NCBI RefSeq assembly: GCF_000740055.1
Contig: NZ_BBJM01000004.1
Location: 1-64,000 of the forward strand
Direction: 5' to 3'
Source: Secundilactobacillus oryzae JCM 18671
GTDB lineage: Bacteria; Bacillota; Bacilli; Lactobacillales; Lactobacillaceae
DNA length: 64,000 bases
Positions 52,218-58,947 of this stretch are shown here, piece by piece. Below the pieces are notes generated by a model. That model saw only the letters and a program-made list of their open reading frames with translations. It was not told the DNA's origin and made no database searches. Made by a program: the position numbers and the translations under genes. The first letter of the stretch is position 1, and each line of letters starts with the position of its first letter.

Positions 52218-52262
52218 ATGCATCATGAGGAGAAATTTAGTTTTAAGGAGGGGAATGTATGA
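52218..52262 (+). CDS. Possible tiny ORF coupled to the aldo/keto reductase
   Basis: A 14-codon ORF (MHHEEKFSFKEGNV) behind AAGGAAGG, whose stop overlaps the aldo/keto reductase start in ATGA. The reductase also has its own AAGGAGGGG. Coding status is uncertain. Confidence 0.35.
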   Translation: MHHEEKFSFKEGNV

Positions 52263-53107
52263 GTTTAACGGATACGTATACGCTCAATAACGGCGTCAAG
52301 ATTCCCGTTATTGGGTTCGGAACATGGCAAACACCATCCGGAGACATTGCTTATGAAGCGGTGTCTGAAGCATTGGCGGCGGGATATCGGCATATTGATA
52401 CCGCAGATGCTTACGGTAACGAAGAAAGTGTTGGCCGAGCAATTAAGGACTCTGGAATCGATAGATCGGATATATTTGTTACGACAAAACTATGGAACGT
52501 TAATCATGGATATGAAAAGACAAAACAGGCGATTAAAGATTCACTGAATCGTCTGGGGTTAGGTTACTTAGATTTATTCTTGATTCACTGGCCAAATCCG
52601 CTAGCATTTCGCGATAATTGGCAAGAAGCCAATGCGGGTAGTTGGAAGGCCATGGAGGAAGCATATGAAGCTGGTAAACTTCGGGCAATCGGGGTCTCCA
52701 ATTTTCGCGAACATCATTTAGATGCTTTGCTTCAGACAGCAAATGTTAATCCAATGGTTAATCAAATTTTCTTGAACCCTTCTGATTTACAGGAGGGCCT
52801 GACTGCGTACAACAAAGCGCATGATATTTTAAGTGAAGCATATAGCCCACTAGGTACGGGTAAAATTTTTGGTATTCTTGATCTGCAAACGATTGTGGCG
52901 AAGTATAATAAATCCGTCGCACAGTTAGTATTACGCTGGCAGTTGCAGCACGGCTTCTTGCCACTGCCTAAATCTGTGCACGCCGCTTATATTAAGGCAA
53001 ATACCGAAATTTTTGATTTCGAAATTGATGAAGCTGATATGAAGCAGATTGATGCTCATCATGGTGTTGCTGGTTTAGCAACGGATCCTGATAAAGCCGC
53101 ATTTTAA
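52259..53107 (+). CDS. Aldo/keto reductase
   Basis: A 282-residue AKR. The tetrad is visible as Asp/Tyr in HIDTADAYGNEESVG, Lys in VTTKLWN and His in LIHWPNP; the NADPH motif is LPLPKSVHAAYIKAN. It is related to but clearly different from the AKR at 23546. AAGGAGGGG precedes the ATG. The substrate is unknown. Confidence 0.92.
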   Translation: MSLTDTYTLNNGVKIPVIGFGTWQTPSGDIAYEAVSEALAAGYRHIDTADAYGNEESVGRAIKDSGIDRSDIFVTTKLWNVNHGYEKTKQAIKDSLNRLGLGYLDLFLIHWPNPLAFRDNWQEANAGSWKAMEEAYEAGKLRAIGVSNFREHHLDALLQTANVNPMVNQIFLNPSDLQEGLTAYNKAHDILSEAYSPLGTGKIFGILDLQTIVAKYNKSVAQLVLRWQLQHGFLPLPKSVHAAYIKANTEIFDFEIDEADMKQIDAHHGVAGLATDPDKAAF

Positions 53108-53121
53108 TAAAATGAACTGAA

Positions 53122-53161
53122 GCGCCCCTCAGCGGGAAGACGGCTGAAGGGTATTTTATTA
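53122..53161 (+). terminator. Weak terminator after aldo/keto reductase
   Basis: CCCCTCAGC pairs with GCTGAAGGG (one mismatch) and TATTTTATT follows. Confidence 0.55.
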
Positions 53162-53187
53162 CTTACATATCGATGCAGGATTATTTT

Positions 53188-53230
53188 AAAAGCCCCGGTT
53201 GACCGATATTGGTCAATCGAGGCTCTTTTA
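53188..53230. terminator. Bidirectional terminator
   Basis: AAAAGCC and GGTTGACC pair with GGTCAATC and GGCTCTTTT, before the end of degV. Confidence 0.8.
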
Positions 53231-53232
53231 TT

Positions 53233-54108
53233 TCATTGGCGATTTTCTTTTCCCATCGAGAAGACGGCGACACAACCTAGCCCAGTATGGCTAGCGATGG
53301 TGGGGCCCAACTTTTCGATAAGGATATTGGCATTTGGCACCTGGCGTCGAATGTGATCAGCAACTTCATTGGCAGCCTTTTCTGCCTGGCTAGCTGTAAT
53401 TAAGATGCGAGGATTGTCTGGGTTAGCCAGTGTTTTGACTGTGTGATTGGCTAGTTCAATCAAGGAGCGCCGTCGTGACCTGGCCTTGCTGATAACACGC
53501 AGGTTACCATGCTGGTCGACATCCATAATTGGTTTGATCTGAAGCAATGAGCCAATTGTAGCGGATGAGCGAGAAACGCGTCCACCGTGGTACAAGAAGT
53601 TGAGGTCATTGACCGTGAACCATTGCCGATAACGCAATCGGTGCGTGACCAACCAGTCGGTTAATTCGGCACAACCCATGCCGTTGTCCCGTTTGTCGAT
53701 GGCATCCAGGAGGATTAGCCCCTCGCCACCACTGGCAGCCAAGGTGTCCACAAGGTAAATCTTGGCTTTGGGATATTCCTTACGCAACAGGTTACGAGCA
53801 AGGCGGGCATTGTTAAACGTCCCGCTGAGGCCAGACGAAAAGCCAACGTAAAGAATTGGAATGTTACGCTTAACGTACGGTTCAAAGAACGCCACGAATT
53901 GGCCAATATTGACCTGGGCTGTGGATGGCATGGTGCCATTTTTAAGCGTCTGATAGAAGTCATCTAAATCAAATTGTTCACCCAAATCGTCCGGAATGTC
54001 TTGACCATTTACGTGGATATGCATCGAAACAAAATCAACGTTATGCTCACGCAGAACGCTAAAGGGTAAATCCACTGCTGAATCCGTCAGTAGCTGAAAT
54101 GTCGCCAT
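53233..54108 (-). CDS. DegV family fatty-acid-binding protein
   Basis: A 291-residue two-domain DegV protein. The N-terminal FQLLTDSAVDLPFSVLREHNV, the STAQVNIGQF strand-loop and the GFSSGLSGTFNNAR block line the lipid head-group pocket. Members (FakB) bind fatty acids for the kinase FakA. ATG at 54108 (MATFQ) is preferred; GGGAGGG lies upstream. It is the next gene after L-hicDH in the same direction of transcription, on a separate transcript. Confidence 0.88.
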   Translation of the reverse strand: MATFQLLTDSAVDLPFSVLREHNVDFVSMHIHVNGQDIPDDLGEQFDLDDFYQTLKNGTMPSTAQVNIGQFVAFFEPYVKRNIPILYVGFSSGLSGTFNNARLARNLLRKEYPKAKIYLVDTLAASGGEGLILLDAIDKRDNGMGCAELTDWLVTHRLRYRQWFTVNDLNFLYHGGRVSRSSATIGSLLQIKPIMDVDQHGNLRVISKARSRRRSLIELANHTVKTLANPDNPRILITASQAEKAANEVADHIRRQVPNANILIEKLGPTIASHTGLGCVAVFSMGKENRQ

Positions 54109-54186
54109 AGCCAACCCTCCCAAAAGTTAGTTGATATCTTAAATTTTATCCTGAAAATCGAGGATAGTCACGCCAGACGCCTTTGA

Positions 54187-55107
54187 TTAGGCGCGTAGCT
54201 GGTTCACTTTTTCCAAAATAACTTTGGCAGAATTGGTCAGTTTTTGTTCCTCTTCGGCGGTTAAAGCAATTTGGGTCAGCGCCTCAACGCCGTTTTTACC
54301 AATGATAGCGGGTTGACCAATGTACACTTGCAAATCATCACTGTAGGCGGAAACTGGACAGGCTAGCTTTTCATCCGCAAACACCGCGGTTGCTAAACGA
54401 ACCGCACAGGTGGCGATGGCAAAGTTAGTGTAACCCTTGCCTTGGAGAACCATTATGCCACCGAGCATGGTTGCTTCTTCTAACTTAGCGAGGTCAATGC
54501 TATGGGAGCGTTCGAGGGTTCGAAGTGGGACACCATTAACTTGCACCGTTGACCAAGCCACAAATTGGCTGGCACCGTGTTCGCCCATCGCAACACCGGA
54601 AACGTTTTTAGCGTTTACGCCAAAGGATTCGCCGACCACTTTTTGCATCCGAGCGGTGTCCAGAAAGGTCCCAGTTCCGAAAATTTTGTGACGTGGGTAG
54701 TCGAGTTGTTCTTGGAGGTATTGGGTCATGCAGTCATTGGGATTCATAATCCCAATGATGATGCCATCGAAACCTGACGCCTTGATTTGGGGTGCCATGT
54801 CTTTAATAACTTCCTTATTGAAACCAAGCTCACCCATGCGACCATTGGCGGAGCCATCAACGGCAGACGACTTACCCGCAGTAATGATGAGAATATCAGC
54901 ATCCTTAAGTTCAGCGTAGTCCTGGATTTTGATGACCGTATTGGAATTCAAGCGTCCCATGGCATCCTGTAAATCCAGTTTGTCAGCGACGACCTTCTTT
55001 TCATTTTTATCGATTAAAACGAGTTCATCGGTAATTCCCTTAGTAACGAGGGTGTAGGCGATTGTTGCGCCGACGTTTCCCATTCCAATGAGTCCAATTT
55101 TCCGCAT
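54187..55107 (-). CDS. L-2-hydroxyisocaproate / L-lactate dehydrogenase family
   Basis: A 306-residue LDH/MDH-fold enzyme. NAD is bound by IGLIGMGNVGATIA; the catalytic His is in GEHGASQF and the substrate Arg in TFLDTARMQ. The sequence is closest in pattern to Lactobacillus L-2-hydroxyisocaproate dehydrogenase (for example QDAMGRL, GKGYTNFAIATCAVR, YIGQPAIIG). It reduces branched or aromatic 2-oxoacids. ATG at 55107 follows GTGAGG. A TATAAT (minus strand) overlaps the stop codon of the MerR gene upstream. Confidence 0.88.
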   Translation of the reverse strand: MRKIGLIGMGNVGATIAYTLVTKGITDELVLIDKNEKKVVADKLDLQDAMGRLNSNTVIKIQDYAELKDADILIITAGKSSAVDGSANGRMGELGFNKEVIKDMAPQIKASGFDGIIIGIMNPNDCMTQYLQEQLDYPRHKIFGTGTFLDTARMQKVVGESFGVNAKNVSGVAMGEHGASQFVAWSTVQVNGVPLRTLERSHSIDLAKLEEATMLGGIMVLQGKGYTNFAIATCAVRLATAVFADEKLACPVSAYSDDLQVYIGQPAIIGKNGVEALTQIALTAEEEQKLTNSAKVILEKVNQLRA

Positions 55108-55142
55108 GATAACAGCCTCACTTTCGGTATTAGTTACCTTCA

Positions 55143-55619
55143 TTATAACGCTGTTAGAGCCGGAATAATTACTTTTCGGTGTAGTAGTAAACAATAGTTA
55201 TCGATTACCTCTGCGCCGTATTGACGGTCGTTTTCTTTAATTGCGTCCTGTTTGAATTGTTCGAATTTTGCTTGATCGGTCATGATTAGTTCCCCTTTCT
55301 GATTAGCGAGGGTGGCGTCCAGTTTAGCCAAATTAGTTGCTAATTCAGCCTGGCGTTGTTGTAAAACAACCCGTTGGTGCTCAAGCGTCTTCAGTAGTTG
55401 CTCGTGTGGGAGCGTCAGCAACTTTTCGATTTCGGTCAACGTGAATTCGAGTGAGCGATAAAGCAGAATTAGCTGCAGTCTATCTGCTTCAGCGCTGGTA
55501 TATTCACGATAACCATTTTTGGCGAGTTGGGGCACCAGCAAACCACGTTCGTGATAGTAACGCAGTGTGCGAGCTGAAACGCCGGTGAGTTTTGCAAATG
55601 CTTCGGTTTGGTATGCCAT
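55143..55619 (-). CDS. MerR-family regulator with truncated TipAS domain
   Basis: A 158-residue regulator. The winged-helix start AYQTEAFAKLTGVSARTLRYYHERGLLVP and a coiled coil (residues about 75-110) are intact. A TipAS-type drug-binding domain begins (TDQAKFEQFKQDAIKENDRQYG) but the frame ends after about 45 residues of it, with an unlike tail (NYCLLLHRKVIIPAL). Full-length TipAL-type proteins are near 250 residues. The loss probably removed the ligand domain. ATG at 55619 follows GGAGGG. The promoter upstream is of MerR type. Confidence 0.82.
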   Translation of the reverse strand: MAYQTEAFAKLTGVSARTLRYYHERGLLVPQLAKNGYREYTSAEADRLQLILLYRSLEFTLTEIEKLLTLPHEQLLKTLEHQRVVLQQRQAELATNLAKLDATLANQKGELIMTDQAKFEQFKQDAIKENDRQYGAEVIDNYCLLLHRKVIIPALTAL

Positions 55620-55640
55620 TTTGAATCCCTCCATAAATAG

Positions 55641-55671
55641 AGAATAAGGGTTGACGTAACGTCAGAGTCAA
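55641..55671 (-). promoter_or_regulatory. MerR-type promoter with 19-base spacer and dyad
   Basis: On the minus strand TTGACT (55671-55666) and TATTCT (55646-55641) are 19 bases apart. The spacer holds the perfect dyad TGACGT-T-ACGTCA (55664-55652). This is the classic layout for MerR activation and implies autoregulation. Confidence 0.82.
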
Positions 55672-55796
55672 GAAGAATCATTAGGAATCATTAGGAATCA
55701 TTTAAGTCTAAGTCAACTTCCTTGGCTTATGTATCAATTTGCTTTAACTTTAACCCTAGCTGCACTGTTTTAAATCAGTAATCGGGGAGGTCGAAA

Positions 55797-57731
55797 ATGA
55801 GTTTTCTAGAATTAAAGGATATTCATAAATCATATTACGTTAATAAAGAAGAATTTAAAGTCTTAAAGGGAATTAATTTGTCCTTTGAGCGGGGCGAGTT
55901 CGTCTCAATCTTGGGTGAATCTGGTGGTGGTAAAACCACGCTGATGAACATCATCGGTGGTCTGGACGCCCGTTACACAGGTGAAGTTTCCTTAAATGGT
56001 AAGTCACTTCATGATAATAATGAAAAGCAATGGGATGCCTACCGTCGTGACACGATTGGGTTCATCTTCCAAAACTTCCACCTTATTAGTCACTTGAGCA
56101 TTTTGGACAACGTGATGGTGTCCTTGGAAATGACCAAGATGTCGCGTAAGGATCAAATTGCGCGAGCAGAATCATTGCTGGAAAAAGTTGGATTGAAGGA
56201 GCACATGCACAAGTACCCTAACCAAATTTCCGGTGGGCAAAAGCAACGGGTTGCCATTGCGCGGGCTCTGGCTTCTGATCCTCAAATCATTATTGCCGAT
56301 GAACCAACCGGTGCCTTGGATGCTCAAAACACCCAAGAAATTTTAGCTTTGTTGGATGAAATTGCGAAGGATGACAAACTTGTGATTACCGTGACCCACT
56401 CCCAAGAAGTGGCCGATCATGGAACTCGGATCGTGCACATGGAAAACGGCCAAATTGATCGTGATGAACGCATCAAAGAAACCTTCCCGGTTACTGATAA
56501 CCCAACCGCATTACCAACGAAGCGGTTAGGCTTTACGGCGACCGTGAAGATGGCATTGCAACACATGCGCTATAACTTGGGTCGAAACATCTTGATTATT
56601 TTCGGGGCATCAATCGGAATCTTCTCCGTATTGCTGATGCTTGGTCTAGGTAACGGGGTGAAGGGTTACATCAACCACGAAATTTATTCGCAGGTAAACC
56701 CAACCTCAATCATGGTTGCTAAGAATACGAATAGTCAAAAGCCAGCCGACTCGGAAATGAAGCAGTCCGATGCAGACCGATTTGGCAAGCTTGCAGACGT
56801 TGATCACTCGAAGCTTGGCTACTTTGCTCAAGGCACTTCGATTCATTACAACAAGACCAACGCGACGCAACCCATGATGCAAACGAAGAACAGTACCATG
56901 CGGTCAAACTTGTTGAAGAAGGGCGAACAACCTAAGCAAGGCGAGATTGCCATTACGAAGTCAACTGCCAAGAAGTTCAATAAACAACATCCTAACCAGA
57001 TGATTGGTAAGACGATTACGTTGTACGTGCCGGGGATGACTGCTAATGGTCAGCCAAAGACCATGAAGAAGGAGTTAAAAGTTTCCGGAATTGTTTCCGA
57101 CAACATGGGTCCTACGGTTACGTTCAACACGATGAAGACCTTATATAAGGAAAACAACGTGAAGTTCTACCCTAACTTCGTTACCGTTAAAATTAATGAG
57201 GTATCGAATGTTAAGGCTGTTCAAAACAAGATTAAGGATTACAAGATTACCGTTAAGAACAAAGAGAAGCAACAATACATGATTACGGGTGTGGGTTCAA
57301 TCATTGATGAGCTGAACACTTACATCAACCTTGCTGTTTACGTCTTAGCCGGAATTGCCGGCATTTCACTGTTAGTTTCAGCCATCATGATTATTGTGGT
57401 GCTGTACATCAGTGTTACGGAACGGACGAAGGAAATCGGTATCTTACGAGCACTTGGTGTCCGCAAGGGCGATATTCGAAGCTTGTTTATCTCTGAAGCC
57501 TTCTTCCTTGGTTTATTCGGAAGCTTGCTTGCCGTTATCTTCGGTTACCTGGTTCAATGGGGAATCAATTCGATTTCGACGAATGCAATCAGTTATAGCT
57601 TAGTAGCGATTACTGGTGGGTACGTCACATTCGGAATTGTGATTTCTGTTGTGATTAGTTTGCTTGCTGCGTTGGCACCATCAAGACGGGCCGCAAAACT
57701 AGACCCAATTGAAGCATTGTCACACGAATAA
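55797..57731 (+). CDS. MacB-type ABC transporter, fused ATPase and permease
   Basis: A 644-residue fusion protein. The ATPase domain (residues 1-235) has Walker A GESGGGKTT, signature ISGGQKQR and Walker B IIIADEPTGALD. The permease has one helix near 260-280, a large extracellular domain to about 500, and three helices followed by PSRRAAKLDPIEALSHE, the FtsX/MacB end. It probably exports peptides or antibiotics, or supports resistance. It is divergent from the MerR gene. GGGGAGG precedes the ATG. Structured element copy E follows the stop. Confidence 0.9.
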   Translation: MSFLELKDIHKSYYVNKEEFKVLKGINLSFERGEFVSILGESGGGKTTLMNIIGGLDARYTGEVSLNGKSLHDNNEKQWDAYRRDTIGFIFQNFHLISHLSILDNVMVSLEMTKMSRKDQIARAESLLEKVGLKEHMHKYPNQISGGQKQRVAIARALASDPQIIIADEPTGALDAQNTQEILALLDEIAKDDKLVITVTHSQEVADHGTRIVHMENGQIDRDERIKETFPVTDNPTALPTKRLGFTATVKMALQHMRYNLGRNILIIFGASIGIFSVLLMLGLGNGVKGYINHEIYSQVNPTSIMVAKNTNSQKPADSEMKQSDADRFGKLADVDHSKLGYFAQGTSIHYNKTNATQPMMQTKNSTMRSNLLKKGEQPKQGEIAITKSTAKKFNKQHPNQMIGKTITLYVPGMTANGQPKTMKKELKVSGIVSDNMGPTVTFNTMKTLYKENNVKFYPNFVTVKINEVSNVKAVQNKIKDYKITVKNKEKQQYMITGVGSIIDELNTYINLAVYVLAGIAGISLLVSAIMIIVVLYISVTERTKEIGILRALGVRKGDIRSLFISEAFFLGLFGSLLAVIFGYLVQWGINSISTNAISYSLVAITGGYVTFGIVISVVISLLAALAPSRRAAKLDPIEALSHE

Positions 57732-57752
57732 TAAAAGATAGTTAATTTGAGG

Positions 57753-57993
57753 AAGTTGTGACAGAAGTCGGGCAGTTGCTGAGTACTAACCTAGATTGGC
57801 GAATAATTCGGTTCTGGAATTGTTCGTTGATCGTAGTTAGACGGAGGCACCTGCGACTGGGACTCGCGAACTGCGCGGTAGTCCCATCGATAACGACGTG
57901 AAACTAGTGACTTCTGGAGCACGATTAAACTAAATAGTTCGTTTAAATGGAAAGAGGTTGTACCAAAATTTACTTTTGGCACAATCTCTTTTT
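57753..57993 (+). repeat. Dispersed structured intergenic element, copy E with insert and terminator
   Basis: Almost identical to copy D over its full length, including the 53-base insert with hairpin at 57859-57885. The terminator arm pair is AGAGGTTGT/ACAATCTCT here against AGAGGCTGT/ACAGCCTCT elsewhere, a two-sided change. It follows the ABC exporter stop by 22 bases. Confidence 0.82.
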
Positions 57994-58029
57994 AGTTTGG
58001 AAAAGAAAGTTTAAAATTTCGAGTTCAAA

Positions 58030-58195
58030 ACCTTAGGTTCGACACCAACCCTTCGGATTATTTTCGCCATGGTCCGTGGTGGGGCTCCCTGGAGCCGAAG
58101 AGCGGTCTCCAGACCCGCCCTTGTGGTAAGCGATAAATCGCTAACCACAATTTCACCCCTGATGGCGAATGCCCTCAGGGTTGGTGGTAACGGTA
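58030..58195. ncRNA. Candidate structured RNA or palindromic element
   Basis: ACCAACCCT (58044-58052) pairs with AGGGTTGGT (58177-58185) and CGCCAT (58065-58070) with ATGGCG (58162-58167). Inside lie GGCTCC/GGAGCC (58083-58096), GCGGTCT/AGACCCGC (58102-58118) and a 13-pair hairpin TTGTGGT.AGCGAT/ATCGCT.ACCACAA (58121-58150). The region is more GC-rich than its flanks. The strand and family are unknown; a 72-codon frame across it does not look coding. From 58200 to 58464 the sequence is AT-rich with no gene seen. Confidence 0.5.
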
Positions 58196-58464
58196 GCGCA
58201 TTAATTTTAGAGATTGCTGCCGTAAATACATATAAAAACCGTTTTCAGTATTTTTGCTATATGAAAGGTGTTTTCATAAATTGTTAAAGAAGTCTTAATG
58301 CAGAGGGAAAATCATAATTTTTTTATTTTGCGTATTATCAGCTATTTTTCAACTTTATTGGACGGATTTCCAACAATTGACAGCCTGCTAAGCCTTGTAA
58401 TTATTTTCAAAGTGGATAAAATTTATCCACGAATGTAAAAGTTTGTGAAAAGGGGGATTCACGC

Positions 58465-58947
58465 ATGCGATTTAAATCTGGTGTCGAGCAAGCCATCTGC
58501 ATTCTAGCAATGCTCGCACTTCAAGCCAATGAAAAACCACTTCGCAGTTCACTTATCAGCGAGCGGTTGGGCGTTTCAGACTCCTATCTAAAGAAAATTA
58601 TGCGTCAGCTCGTGGTTCACGGGCTGGTTAGTTCTGATTCTGGGCGTGAAGGCGGCTTTCGGCTTGCCAAACCTCTTTCACAAATAACGTTGCTCGATGT
58701 GGTTGAGGGCATCGAAACGGATGAGCATTTTGCGAATGTCACCCGGTTACCCGCACGAATTTTTACGGACCCTGATCGGGGAATTCCGCGACAGGCTAAC
58801 ATCGTGGATGCTTTCAACGTGGCTGAATCAGCCTATCGTGCACAATTACAGCAATTTAACCTACATCAATTACTAATGATTGATCGTCAGGTAGACTGGG
58901 AAACAATAATGATGAATGGGAGGAAGAGCGAACATGCAAATGGTTAA
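58465..58947 (+). CDS. Rrf2-family transcriptional regulator
   Basis: A 160-residue winged-helix regulator. The N-terminal FKSGVEQAICILAMLAL and the wing GREGGFRLAKPLSQITLLDVVEGIE are typical of Rrf2. The three cysteines that hold Fe-S clusters in IscR/NsrR are missing, so it senses something else or acts through a partner. GAAAAGGGGG precedes the ATG. Its end overlaps the YhgE/Pip gene by 14 bases, so it probably regulates that gene. Confidence 0.87.
   Translation: MRFKSGVEQAICILAMLALQANEKPLRSSLISERLGVSDSYLKKIMRQLVVHGLVSSDSGREGGFRLAKPLSQITLLDVVEGIETDEHFANVTRLPARIFTDPDRGIPRQANIVDAFNVAESAYRAQLQQFNLHQLLMIDRQVDWETIMMNGRKSEHANG

Noticed and set aside
55675-55702. Three tandem copies of a 10-base unit (AATCATTAGG)
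   Set aside because: Too short and too few to call a functional repeat; it lies upstream of the MerR promoter and may be slippage.
26768-57982. Similar minus-strand peptides (VPKVNFGT... / MPKVNFGTT...) at 26768-26959 and 57791-57982
   Set aside because: They are alike only because both lie in copies of the structured element and its terminator; there is no ribosome binding site.
7175-57993. Five-copy element as a classical insertion sequence or MITE
   Set aside because: No transposase, no clear terminal inverted repeats and no target duplications were seen; compensated helix changes argue for RNA. A mobile origin is still not excluded.
58069-58287. 72-codon plus-strand frame
   Set aside because: It crosses strong hairpins, has Arg/Ser/Ala-rich shadow composition and no ribosome binding site.
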